Assembly: GCA_963921795.1 (NCBI GenBank)
Contig: OY997640.1
Span: 49,874,404 to 49,938,403 of the forward strand
DNA: 64,000 nucleotides
Source: Nannobrachium achirus
Lineage: Eukaryota; Chordata; Actinopteri; Myctophiformes; Myctophidae
Reading direction: 5' to 3'
The notes below the pieces were generated by a model, which saw only the letters and a list, made by a program, of their open reading frames with translations, did not search any database and was not told where the DNA came from. Shown one piece after another: positions 12,662-23,607 of this stretch. Positions within the stretch are counted from its first letter, which is position 1. Each line of letters begins with the position of its first letter. The translations under genes were made by a program, and so were the position numbers.

Positions 12662-15600
12662 GGGGGGGGGGGGTTGGTGGGTAAACCACCGCTCAGTTCA
12701 CACGGGTGTGATTTTTTCTAGAGTGTTTACTTTGTTCAGTAACAGGAGTCTCTCCAGCTCTTTAGAACATGCATTTTCAGCTCAGGTCACGACACCAATT
12801 TTGTTCCATTCAGGAGAGAGAACTCACAGATAAACAATAGAAGTAGTGATACAAAGAAACGAGCAGACAAAATTGGAACACTATACAATTGAAGCTGATA
12901 AATACGTAGGTAATCTATTATCTTTCATGATTGACTGAAATTGGTAAACCACCAGAACGTTTATTTTCTGTTTATTAACTGGAGAGACAGGGAGATCCCG
13001 GTTACTGAACAAATGCTCTATAGGAAATTATTACAATCAGAATAGTGCTTTAACATATGGCTCTAACCCTTTAACAAAAAACAAAACAAGTTTTAACTTA
13101 CCCTATCTTCAATAATGCAAATGCATTCTTGATACTTTCAATGTTTTAATGGGCTAACCGAAGGGCTCCTTCGGACATGGACATTTACCATTCATTCACC
13201 CATGATGTATGAGAATGGAGTTATTCTCAACCTGGTTGAAAATAACTGCATTTCTCATACAACATGATATAACACAGAAAATGGACCTACCCAGTACTAA
13301 TCAGTCATAAGACAATGAAGGTGCCAGGCTTTATGCTTACAATATACAGATACAGTTATAACATTTTGTATCTGCATGATTTAAGATCAAACAGATATAA
13401 ATGAGAAAATTAAGAGACGGGATCAAAGTATGCCGTTGCTGGCAGCCTGAATAATTTGGAACGTGGTGGAGTAGAGTCATCATGGGTTTTGCCAAGTCAA
13501 ACCAGTACTGGCAGACACTATATTATGAATCAAGTTACGAAAAAGATCAACAAATGTTCTGAATACAACAGTTCACATTTCATTTGCGAGATGAGTTCAC
13601 ACACCTCTGATATTCTTGCGCCAACAAATATACATTTGAAGACCAGTTATTTCCACTTTTCAGTGTCTCACGTCACGTCACATGCAATACTCTCATAGTT
13701 GAATTAAGACAGAGGTTTTTGCCGTGGACACCAATTTGGCATTGTGTTTTTCAAGTGTTTTATCATTAATTAATTTGCATTCTTATTTGTTTTGGCTCGG
13801 CTCTTGACACTTGCTCTTAGCTGTAGCCTACCTCCTGTGTTCCATTTACTGCTGTTGCTGCTGTAACACCCGAATCTCCACATGGGGGTTAAAGGACGCT
13901 TGTTATGCAAGTTCAGGGCTTGATAATATGATTATTACGCATAGGATAAGTCGTAATCCTATATTACTAACCAAATCATTACAGCTGCATGACTACAGGC
14001 GTGCCCTCCTGCAGAACCCATGTCTTGTGATACGCGGCCACTTTTTAACACCATCTTCCCAACCAACAACCAACAAACATGGAATTTAACGGCAGACTAC
14101 AACCCTTTTTATTTCAGTCAGGTTGTGTTCCCACATTATTATTGACTGACATGGATCACGTAATTTAATTAAATGAATTACAAACATTAGTTATTATGAC
14201 CATACATTTGCGCACTACTGTTACCCAGCTTGCTAGGAAACTTGACGATAAGTGTTGTTGATTAATTTCAACTAAACACAAATATTATGGTCTGTATTAA
14301 CTCATCTGGTGCCGATCCCGAACTAGTTCGGCTTTATTTCAATCCAATACAATCTTTTTTTTATTAATTCACTTACCCCGAGCTGCTTGTAGAGTCGTGG
14401 GTGGTCCTGGCTCGCTAGCCGCTAGCCAGCTAGCCATTCTACTCTGTCCGACGATATATTCCATTAAAAATGGTTTAAAATACATTTTTGAGCTCCCCAA
14501 TGTTCACCCAATGTTCGGCGCCGCTTCCGATGAGTACACGAGTGTGCCGATCCCGAAATAGTCCGGCTTTTTTTAATTAAATGAATAAAATGATAAGAGG
14601 CCTTCTGAAGCCTGGCTTGATTTTTGTAGCTACTAGCCGAAAGCTAACAACGTCCCGGCCGGCCGTAATTTGCGAACGCAATCGCCAATCTCCGCCTAAT
14701 CCAATGAAAGACCGCATCTTTAAAGGCTTATATCTCTTTTTTGTGTTTTAGGAAAGCGGCGCGAGGTTTATTTACGGCGAAATCGCCCAAAAATGATCTT
14801 TTAGATGACAAAATGGGAATTCTGTTAGCATCTTCATCCGGGACATTTCCATGCCGTGCAAGAACGTGCGCACGTCAGGTCCTGGAAGCTGAAGTCCTGG
14901 AAGCTAAAGCGCTCGCCTATGAGAGATGCGCTGGCATTCTTTGGCCCCTAGAGGGCGCTGGCGCTCAAAGAGTTAAGTTTCTATTGCAAAGATATGCTGG
15001 TGCTACCGTAGTTGCCACATAACTGGCTGCTATACATAAAATGTAGTAAATTCTCTTGAGCATCACAGCAGTGCTGTGGCAGTAAAAAAATGTGATGGAC
15101 ACGCTGACATTCTATGCTCTCTGACTCTGAGCCTTCAACATATCTGCTATACCACCAAAATGTGGAAAGCCTTACCGAAGGCCATAAAGGAGTGTGGATC
15201 CCTAGCATCCTTTAAAATTGCCCTGAAAAACCACTTACAGGCAGCAGCCGTTCGCAACTGGTAAAAAAACAAACCTAGCCCTACCCTCCCCTGCCCCTTC
15301 TTTGTATATACTTACTGTTTGATTAGACTTACTGTTTTCTTTTTTTTGTTCTTTCATTTTATTTTATTTACATAATACTGCATAGTACTGTGTTCTATTC
15401 GTCTGTCATTCAATGTTATATGAGATACTTAAATGGTTTCCTGTGGAAATAAGCTTAGTCTTTTCTAGGATCTCCTTTTAGTAGACCTTGTACCAGTGAA
15501 CTGTACCGTCATGAAACTGTACCTTTTCCTATGCAAACTTCTAATAAAGTCTTCAATCAATCAATCAAAACAGACCCTCTTACCAGTGCCAAAACTACCC

Positions 15601-16704
15601 TACTGAGTTTGGGCACTGGTATTATTGTAGCAGAGTGGCTCAGAGCCTCAGCTTGAAGACCAAAAGTCTAATATTTCCCCCGGCCGAGGGGGAATTCCCC
15701 TTTAGGCTAGTGGATAAGATGTTATGCTTTAGTGTCCCTTCCTGCGTGGGAGACCTGGGTTCGAATCCTGGGCATTACATTATGCTAGCGAATGATTTTG
15801 ATTAAAAAATATTACTTTGGTAAGAACTAAATTGGCCAGTATGCAGCATCCATGTCATGATTGTGTGGCGCAAACTTATTTTGTTCACAAAGTAAGTACA
15901 TTTCAACACACGTGTTAGTAAATGAGGCCCATTGTCTCCCTGTGATGCTCTGATGAACATTGAATTTTTTTCCCCAACTTTCTTCCTCTACTTTGGCATG
16001 GTTCTTAGAGGAGTGGTCTCACCGGTAGAGGAGATGATGGCGAACACCTCCTGCAGGGAGGGCAGCAGGGTGGCCGGCTCAGCCTTCCAGATGTTCTGCA
16101 GCAGCGTGCTGACCTTGGTCACCTGGCCCACATATTCCCGCAGCTCCCTCTCCTGGCTGGCGGGAGAGTTGAAGTAGCTGATGGTCCTCACCAGCTGCTG
16201 GCAGAACAGGAGGGCCGACTTGTCCTTGGGTATGCACTGCAAGAAGTCCGACAGCATGGTGCTGAGGCGGGCACAGAGCGCGGGCTCGGGCCGCTCGCAC
16301 ACCATCCTCAGAACCTCCACCTGGACCACGCTGAAGATCTCCAGCACCGAGGGGCAGCTGATGAGCAGACGCAAGCTGCAGTGGATGTAGTCTATGATGG
16401 CGGGGTCCTTGTGGTCCAGGGGGCCGTAGCCCTGTTGCAGCAGGCCCAGGACAAAGTCTTTGGTGAAGAAACGCTCAAACTCGGGGCGGTGGTAGCGAGC
16501 GTAGGCCTCGAGGACCTGGAAGCCCACCTTCTTCTGGAAGGCATCCTCGCCCAGTAAGATGAAACGGGCGGTGAGAGTGTACAGCGCCTTACATTGCTCC
16601 TCTGTGACTTCCTTCTCTGCCGCTTCCACCACCCTCTTCACAATGGCCTTCTTCAGGTTCACAGGGTGGCTCGAGCAGACCAGGGCCTCCAAAATCTTGT
16701 CCAT
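3054..16704 (-). CDS. usp38: Ubiquitin carboxyl-terminal hydrolase 38, complete coding region in 10 exons
   Basis: Cysteine deubiquitinase that removes ubiquitin from target proteins. Coding exons in transcript order: 16704-16023, 11639-11504, 10782-10653, 10490-10389, 9377-9219, 8824-8631, 7984-7891, 7522-7416, 6888-5529, 3227-3054. All junctions are GT-AG with consistent phase. The product is 1045 aa; the human protein is about 1042. Residues 1 to about 400 are the alpha-helical N-terminal region typical of USP38, beginning MDKILEALVCSSHP. The Cys box NLGNTCYMNS puts the catalytic Cys at 454. The His box SGHYYAY puts His at 853, and LLFNDSRV follows at about 913. Two CxxC pairs (RCMHC near 607, FCERC near 708) form the usual zinc-binding fingers. 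The C-terminus has a run of 11 glycines before FNTISRLVF. The ATG at 16704 matches the conserved vertebrate start. Identity is certain by recognition of the family; substrates cannot be read from sequence. Confidence 0.97.
3600..4329 (+). mobile_element. 5'-truncated LINE 3' end with TCAA-type tail (copy 1)
   Basis: Plus-strand frames carry degraded C-terminal residues of a LINE-type ORF2: RVGWLRVDDSVQQLAMGLVYK, then VHNYNTRGS. The 3' UTR ends AATAAAGTCTTC plus repeated TCAATCAA. From about 3902 onward it matches a second copy at 15146-15568 almost base for base. It lies in the last usp38 intron, antisense to the gene. Frameshifts show it is dead. Clade (CR1/L2/Rex-like) is an inference from the short tail repeat. 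Confidence 0.8.
4370..4630. repeat. GC-rich block with degenerate hairpin-repeat arms
   Basis: It contains TACAAGCTCACAAC near 4490 and the opposing arm GTGAGCTTGTATGTCTGCTGTT near 4525. These match the window-wide palindrome family but are diverged. No gene is seen. Confidence 0.45.
5319..5390. repeat. Partial copy of the hairpin repeat
   Basis: One arm (GAAAATAGCTGATCTATGAGCTC) is followed by the family's flank ACAAAGTATAAATC. The second arm is missing. Confidence 0.6.
8344..8572. mobile_element. Non-autonomous hAT-like element, 229 bp, perfect 8-bp target duplication
   Basis: Its ends are TAGGGCTGGG and CCCAGCCCTA. The flanking 8 bp CCTGTACC occurs at 8336-8343 and again at 8573-8580. 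The interior is AT-rich with no ORF. It lies in a usp38 intron, about 50 nt downstream of the donor of the exon that encodes the catalytic Cys box. Confidence 0.9.
10313..10346. repeat. (GGGAGA)n purine tract
   Basis: Short GGGAGA/GAGAGG repeats in a usp38 intron next to the exon at 10389-10490. Confidence 0.7.
11049..11477. mobile_element. Non-autonomous hAT element, 429 bp, carrying a hairpin repeat
   Basis: The terminal inverted repeats CAGTGGTTCTCAAAC and GTTTGAGAACCCCTG are flanked by the perfect 8-bp duplication TTCTAGAA (11041-11048 and 11478-11485). A 76-bp palindrome of the window-wide family sits inside at 11281-11356. The element ends 18 nt from the donor of the second usp38 coding exon. 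Confidence 0.93.
12262..12316. repeat. Partial hairpin repeat
   Basis: Arms GCTCACAA and TGTGAGCTTGTAGATCTGGTAATTTT surround a core containing CATCGCAGTGCGGTG. Diverged but recognisable. Confidence 0.6.
12423..12718 (-). repeat. Short member of the TCACACCCGTGTGA repeat family with microsatellites
   Basis: It begins TTGAGCGGTGGTCACACC and ends CCACCGCTCAGTTCACACGGGTGTGATTTTTT. These are the boundary sequences of the inverted units at 19409-20503. Between them lie (GTCT)n, a (CA)n tract at 12599-12659 and a 14-bp G run. It sits in the long first usp38 coding intron. Confidence 0.75.
14297..14976. mobile_element. Candidate TTAA-flanked (piggyBac-like) non-autonomous element
   Basis: The left end is TTAACTCATCTGGTGCC and the right end GGCGCTCAAAGAGTTAA. 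They are imperfect inverted repeats bounded by TTAA. A sub-repeat (GTGCCGATCCCGAA.TAGT.CGGCTTT) occurs near 14311 and again near 14550. No transposase ORF was found. Assignment rests on TTAA ends and the GAGTTAA motif only. Confidence 0.45.
15146..15568 (+). mobile_element. LINE 3' end with TCAA-type tail (copy 2)
   Basis: It is nearly identical to 3902-4328. The remnant C-terminal peptide includes TKMWKALPKAIKECGSLASF, followed by a 3' UTR and AATAAAGTCTTCAATCAATCAATC. It lies in the same gene as copy 1, in the first usp38 coding intron, in the same orientation. Confidence 0.85.
15692..15780 (+). mobile_element. tRNA-like SINE head
   Basis: It has an A-box-like GGCTAGTGGATAAGATG and a clear B box GGTTCGAATCC about 45 nt downstream. 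No complete cloverleaf with a CCA-end acceptor stem is apparent, so I call it a SINE-type fragment rather than a tRNA gene. Confidence 0.5.
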
Positions 16705-17330
16705 GATTAAAGTCTATACTCTATAGAGAGGAGTGCTAAAGGACGACACAGTCCAGACCTGCACAGAGAGAGCAAAGAGACTGACTCAGCTAGATGGCAC
16801 CCGAAGATGGACAACTGATTACATGTTTACATCTAGCTCATAACAAACGACAAAGTGTTACTTTGCGCCCACAACAGGAAAACATCATAGTTAAATGTCC
16901 ATTGAGCAGCTTGGCTACATCTCTCATCGTTGTGTTACGATGACATATTACACAACAACATCAACAGTACAGAGAACTAGCGCTGGTGCTTATGACATGC
17001 TAACATTAGCATGGCTATACAGTAGTAATAGACAAGTATGGGAGCTGAGAGCCTACAAGCTACGTAAAGTTCCTCAATACAATTCCCTTTTGATTGGCAA
17101 GTGACCGAGGGAGTGAGTTCTCCTGCTAGATGTCAACTATATATTTAACGTTTAAATGACGTCCAAACTAAACGAACAAAGCAACACAACCAGGCCTAGC
17201 CAAGTAGCCATGTAACGTTCTAGGTGCCTCTGACTTAGCATAAATGCTGTAATCAACGTACACAAACAGTTTACAACAGTCGTGTAAGGTCCTTACCTAT
17301 AGATGAATCATGACAAAAACATATCTGGTC
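16705..17330 (-). other. usp38: Probable usp38 5' UTR, non-coding first exon and promoter region
   Basis: Upstream of the usp38 ATG (minus strand) the sequence runs back to a good acceptor (CTCTCTGTGCAG, exon edge 16758). A donor-like ATAG|GTAAGG lies at 17297-17296. This suggests a 5' UTR intron of about 540 bp and a non-coding first exon starting near or beyond 17330. A near-CRE palindrome (GGACGTCA, 17438-17445) lies a little further upstream. No TATA box is evident. The exon structure is inferred from splice motifs only. Confidence 0.45.
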
Positions 17331-18142
17331 GGATGACCCTTACAGTACTCGCAAAACGTTACTTATTTTCTGACACCAGAAACGTGTTATTGTGTTTTTC
17401 TAGTGCTTTAAATCAGCTGATTACCCGAGAACCCACGGACGTCATTCCCGTGGACAGGGGATACCGCGAGGACCCCAGGCATGACACATTTCTGTCTTGT
17501 CTGTGCCTACTGCCTAAACCTACCACAGAAAAAAGCAAACCATAAATACAAAACTACAGATTTTGTTTCCTCATACCATGTTCAACATAAAGTACTGACA
17601 TGACAACACTCGACTGTGTTATAATATCGAGTCTTGCGTTCGTAGTAGATCAAAACATAGTTGAACTCGAAAGTAACGTTATATTATACGTTTGTGCGCT
17701 GTCAGTAAGTTACAAATCTGTGAAAAAATTATATATATTTCTCACTTTCATTCATTTACCCGGGACTCAAACTAGTGAAAATAGAGGATCTACAAGCTCA
17801 CAACGCTGGTGTTTGGAGACCAGTGTTGTTCTATGGGCTCACTGCAAATCTCGCGACACCATGCACACACCGGCAGTGTTGCCATGTTTGCTTATTATAA
17901 GCGATATTGGACTTGTTTTGCATGTTTAGTGGTTGGCTGCATGTGCATGGTTTAGTGATGAGACTGATGACTGATGAGTGATCACTTTTCACAGTTTTGT
18001 GGGGGCCGTTTTTAGCCCAAGGAATGTTTTTTGTGCAAAAGAAAAAAATGCTTGCATTGGATTCAGAATCATGAAAAACCCCCTTGTTTTACCCCTCACA
18101 CACACTACTTAAAGCAGATTTATTTTTTGTATTATTTACCTG

Positions 18143-18948
18143 TATAGAGCATCGCAGTGCGGTGTCGGAAGTAAACAACCCATTCATTTTCACCATAGCG
18201 TTTTTCATTATCAGCCACAAAGTCGTAGCAATTCAATGTACACTTACCACTAGGCTGGTGGTTGTAAAATGGTATGCTCCTGTAGAACCCCCGAGTATGT
18301 ATGCAATCACTCTAGTTTTCGTAAAAACACGTTTTAATCAAGATCGCACGGAGAAGAACTGCATTTCCCATACTGCTAAACATGTACATCCGGTGAAATC
18401 GACGTCTGTGATTGGTCTAGCTTCTTCTTCTTTCATGTATCTTGCGGTTACCGCGGAAGTAGCTACTGCCCCCTGTCGTCCCGGCGGATTATTGCACGTC
18501 AGCAGAACTTCGTGAGCGATCGTCTTTCTTTTACAAATATGATGCACTATGTTAAGGATGACGATAAGAGCGTCCACAGAGATGACAATCACTACATTTC
18601 AGGCCATATGCTGGCCTGGATAACTACACTGAGCGTGATTTAAGGGCTTTATTTCAGGAAACAACAACAACATTCGCAATGCATTCTGGGAGTGTAGTTT
18701 CCGCAATTTTAAAAATAATGATGTACACAGTCTTGTACCCTGCCCTTTTTTTCAGCTTTCTAATTAATCTTTGCATTCAAAAAAATGAGAATATTGACAT
18801 GATCCCTCTCCAGCCGAGGTGGCTTTGTCCAAGGCTTAAAAACGTTTAAATAAATACTTTATGAAATGTCGATGGAAGAAATGAATGCGGAAAACGCTTC
18901 CGACACCAGAGTGAGGACGGGGTGGGGCTTCAACTGCGATGCTCTATA
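18143..18948. mobile_element. Inverted-repeat DNA element, about 806 bp, TA-flanked
   Basis: The left end TATAGAGCATCGCAGTG is matched in reverse complement by the right end CAACTGCGATGCTCTATA. A second inverted block, GGTGTCGGAAG / CTTCCGACACC, lies just inside. TA dinucleotides at both edges suggest a Tc1/mariner-like target duplication. No intact transposase ORF was found. Confidence 0.65.
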
Positions 18949-19179
18949 GTAAAATCAATGAGACCACAACTTTGATTGGCTCCCACAAAGTTTCCCAAGG
19001 GACTTGGGTTTGAAAAAGTTCAATGGTGATAGTAGACACTTTTATGAACACATTTGTAGTTCCCAGATTGGTCAAAGACTCGGCTAACTTTCCTTAATTA
19101 CCAGGTAAGATTGCATCCAGCTCACTGCTGCGCTGTCAAGACCGATATTTATCTTCTATATTTTTTTGGGGCGCCACAC

Positions 19180-19365
19180 GGCCTCCAGTCCAGGTGCATA
19201 CCACATAGGCTCTGATGCCTGACAGCGTGTCGCGGGTTCGAGTCCCAATCCTGACGACCTTTGCTGCGTGTCACTCCCCATCTCTCTCCCCATTTCCTGT
19301 CAGTCTACTGTCCTATCAATAATGGCATAAAAGCGCCAAAACAGGCCTACTGCATTGTGTCCATG
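19180..19365 (+). mobile_element. tRNA-derived SINE
   Basis: A B box (GGGTTCGAGTCCC) near 19237 is followed by the pyrimidine-rich body common in fish SINEs (CCTTTGCTGCGTGTCACTCCCC) and an A-rich end (AAAGCGCCAAAA). Confidence 0.6.
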
Positions 19366-19408
19366 TCTTTCATGTGCTAATTACCTGATATACTCTTTTT
19401 AGTATTTT

Positions 19409-19607
19409 TTGAGCGGTGGCCGGTGGTCACACCGTCTCCATAGCGTGGCCGTGTGTGTATCCGTGTATGTATGTGTATCTGTCTGTATGTAGCCAAAGGT
19501 GTATGTATGTAGTCTGAGTACCCCTGGGTGACCAGAGAGGGTGCTGTTGAGTCTAGCCTGAGCATCAACTGCAATACACACACGCGCGCGCACACACCTG
19601 GGTGAGC

Positions 19608-19660
<53 letters not shown>

Positions 19661-19671
19661 GCCCGCACGCA

Positions 19672-19741
<70 letters not shown>

Positions 19742-20503
19742 GGGGAGGGGGTTTGGGGGGTCAGCAGGTCACACACACACACACACATACACACACACAC
19801 ACACACACTGTTGAGCAACCTCAACCCCTGCTCCACTCACCCAGCGGTGCACAGCCTCCACCGCTCAGTTCACATGGGTGTGATTTTTGAGCGGTGGTCA
19901 CAACGCTCCTATACGTGGCCGTGTGTGTGGGTCTCCGTCCGTCCGTCCGTGTCTGTATGTAGCCCCAAAGTTTGGCACGCTACTCCTCCCACAGTTTTTG
20001 CACCACACACTCGCGCCATATGTCAAATCGACCGGCTTACTCGGGAATCGTGTGCTAGTAACTTGCTAAGAGAAAGGTTCTATAGTTTAATTGATATTAA
20101 TTTATTAGTGAATTAATTTTCCCCATTGACTTATAATGGGAATTGCAAAAACTCACATTCAAGTATTTTTCTCTCGTAAACCATAGGAGCTACAGTTTCA
20201 AACCTCGGAGAGGAGATTCATAATGATTTTAAGAATGAATCCAAAAATAATTACATCACTCGGCCTCATGGTGGCGCTATAACGGCCCACTTTGCGTTTT
20301 GCCCCGTAACTCTGGAACCGTAGATCGGAAAATTAAAATTCTTTTTTCCCTGGATTCCTTGGGTCAAGACGCATCTCCCCATATAGGCCACGCCCATTTG
20401 CTCCTTTTCCTACATATTTTCTTCAAATGTCACAAAAATCGGTACACATGATCTATGAGGTGGGTAAACCACCGCTCAGTTCACACGGGTGTGATTTTTT
20501 TAA
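19409..20503 (-). repeat. Two head-to-tail units of the TCACACCCGTGTGA family, inverted relative to the array
   Basis: A short microsatellite-rich unit (19409-19887) is joined to a nearly full-length unit (19888-20503). The full unit is the reverse complement of the array units downstream; shared landmarks include CATATGTCAAATCGACCGGC and ATATAGGCCACGCCCATTTG. It is clearly more diverged from the array units than they are from each other. Confidence 0.85.
19609..19739. repeat. Compound (CA)n-(GCAC)n-(CA)n microsatellite
   Basis: Two CA tracts flank a CGCA-type tract, inside the short repeat unit at 19409-19887. Confidence 0.95.
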
Positions 20504-20718
20504 ACCAGTGGTTCTCAAACATTTGTCAAGGACCCCCATCGAATGTATTTGTTTGCTATCCCCCATCAATATTTGTACCATTTTGATTAATACTTCTTTA
20601 TTAGCAGTTCCCAGGAAAAAGCACAGGAAAGTAAAGTTCGATACAAGGTCTGCTTAGAGGATTTAAACCCAAGGAAAGATACTATGCAAAACATCATATA
20701 ACAGTCAGAAATAAAAAA

Positions 20719-20739
20719 TCACACCCGTGTGAAGTGGAG

Positions 20740-20805
<66 letters not shown>

Positions 20806-21451
20806 ATCATGTGTACCGATTTTTGTGACATTTGAAGAAAATATGTAGGAAAAGGAGCAAAAAGTGTGTTTTGGAGAAAATTCAAGATGGCGGAAAATCT
20901 ATCATGGCGCAAATGGGCGTGGCCTATATGGGGAGATGCGTCATGACCCAAGGAATCCAGGGAAAAAATATTTTTAATTTTCCGACCTACGGTTCAAGAG
21001 TTACAGGCCAAAACGTAAAGTGGGGTGTTATGGCGCCACCATGCGGCCAAATGACACAATTATTTTTTATTTAATCCTTGAAATCATTATGAACCTCCTC
21101 TCCAAGTCTTGAAACTCTAGCCCCTATGGTTTGCGAGAGACAAATAATTGAATGTGAGTTTTTGCGATTCCCATTATAAGTCAATGGGGAAAATTAATTC
21201 ACTAATAAATTAATATCAATTAAACTATTGAACCTTTCTCTTAGCAAGTTACTAGCCCACGATTCCCGAGTAAGCCTGTCGATTTGACATATGGCGCGAG
21301 TGTGTGGTGGCAAAACTGTGGGACTAGTAGCGTGCCGAAGTTTAGGAAGTTCAGGCTACATACACACAGACAGACAGACAGACCCACACGGCCACGTATA
21401 GGGAGCCTGTGCTTCACACAGCTCCAAAAATCACACCCGTGTGAAGTGGAG

Positions 21452-21523
<72 letters not shown>

Positions 21524-22169
21524 ATCATGTGTACCGATTTTTGTGACATTTGAAGAAAATATGTAGGAAAAGGAGCAAAAAGTGTGTTTTGGAGAAAATT
21601 CAAGATGGCGGAAAATCTATCATGGCGCAAATGGGCGTGGCCTATATGGGGAGATGCGTCATGACCCAAGGAATCCAGGGAAAAAATATTTTTAATTTTC
21701 CGACCTACGGTTCAAGAGTTACAGGCCAAAACGTAAAGTGGGGTGTTATGGCGCCACCATGCGGCCAAATGACACAATTATTTTTTATTTAATCCTTGAA
21801 ATCATTATGAACCTCCTCTCCAAGTCTTGAAACTCTAGCCCCTATGGTTTGCGAGAGACAAATAATTGAATGTGAGTTTTTGCGATTCCCATTATAAGTC
21901 AATGGGGAAAATTAATTCACTAATAAATTAATATCAATTAAACTATTGAACCTTTCTCTTAGCAAGTTACTAGCCCACGATTCCCGAGTAAGCCTGTCGA
22001 TTTGACATATGGCGCGAGTGTGTGGTGGCAAAACTGTGGGACTAGTAGCGTGCCGAAGTTTAGGAAGTTCAGGCTACATAGACACAGACAGACAGACAGA
22101 CCCACACGGCCACGTATAGGGAGCCTGTGCTTCACACAGCTCCAAAAATCACACCCGTGTGAAGTGGAG

Positions 22170-22243
<74 letters not shown>

Positions 22244-22901
22244 ATCATGTGTACCGATTTTTGTGACATTTGAAGAAAATATGTAGGAAAAGGAGCAAAA
22301 AGTGTGTTTTGGAGAAAATTCAAGATGGCGGAAAATCTATCATGGCGCAAATGGGCGTGGCCTATATGGGGAGATGCGTCATGACCCAAGGAATCCAGGG
22401 AAAAAATATTTTTAATTTTCCGACCTACGGTTCAAGAGTTACAGGCCAAAACGTAAAGTGGGGTGTTATGGCGCCACCATGCGGCCAAATGACACAATTA
22501 TTTTTTATTTAATCCTTGAAATCATTATGAACCTCCTCTCCAAGTCTTGAAACTCTAGCCCCTATGGTTTGCGAGAGACAAATAATTGAATGTGAGTTTT
22601 TGCGATTCCCATTATAAGTCAATGGGGAAAATTAATTCACTAATAAATTAATATCAATTAAACTATTGAACCTTTCTCTTAGCAAGTTACTAGCCCACGA
22701 TTCCCGAGTAAGCCTGTCGATTTGACATATGGCGCGAGTGTGTGGTGGCAAAACTGTGGGACTAGTAGCGTGCCGAAGTTTAGGAAGTTCAGGCTACATA
22801 CACACAGACACACACACAGACAGACAGACAGACCCACACGGCCACGTATAGGGAGCCTGTGCTTCACACAGCTCCAAAAATCACACCCGTGTGAAGTGGA
22901 G

Positions 22902-22957
<56 letters not shown>

Positions 22958-23607
22958 ATCATGTGTACCGATTTTTGTGACATTTGAAGAAAATATGTAG
23001 GAAAAGGAGCAAAAAGTGTGTTTTGGAGAAAATTCAAGATGGCGGAAAATCTATCATGGCGCAAATGGGCGTGGCCTATATGGGGAGATGCGTCATGACC
23101 CAAGGAATCCAGGGAAAAAATATTTTTAATTTTCCGACCTACGGTTCAAGAGTTACAGGCCAAAACGTAAAGTGGGGTGTTATAGCGCCACCATGAGGCC
23201 AAATGACACAATTATTTTTTATTTAATCCTTGAAATCATTATGAACCTCCTCTCCAAGTCTTGAAACTGTAGCCCCTGTGGTTTGCGAGAGACAAATAAT
23301 TGAATGTGAGTTTTTGCGATTCCCATTCTAAGTCAATGGGGAAAATTAATTCACTAATAAATTAATATCAATTAAACTATAGAACCTTTCTCTTAGAAAA
23401 GTAATAGCCCACGATTCCCGAGTAAGCCGGTCGATTTGACATATGGCGCGAGTGTTTGGTGGCAAAACTGTGGGACTAGTGGCGTGCCGAAGTTTAGGAA
23501 GTTCAGGCTACATACACACAGACACACACACAGACACACAGACAGACAGACACACAGACCCACACAGCCACGTATAGGGAGCCTGTGTTTCACACAGCTC
23601 CAAAAAT
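20719..23607 (+). repeat. Tandem array of four near-identical units of about 712-732 bp
   Basis: Units start at 20719, 21431, 22149 and 22881, each with TCACACCCGTGTGAAGTGGAGC followed by a long (TG)n. They end at CACACAGCTCCAAAAA, which joins the next unit. The first three differ mainly in (TG)n and (CAGA)n length. The fourth has several substitutions and ends at about 23607 without a following TG tract. Each unit contains the same 70-80-codon open frame, which I judge non-coding. Confidence 0.95.

Noticed and set aside
15692-15780. Possible tRNA gene with a good B box
   Set aside because: No acceptor stem or complete cloverleaf; better explained as a SINE head.
18084-18515. 143-codon open frame in the divergent spacer
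   Set aside because: It overlaps the inverted-repeat element, has no recognisable motif and no codon bias.
20832-23196. An open frame of 70-80 codons starting MKKICRKRSKKCV in each of the four array units
   Set aside because: It is identical because the repeat units are near-identical along their whole length, including non-coding parts. It resembles no known protein, and the diverged inverted copy does not preserve it.
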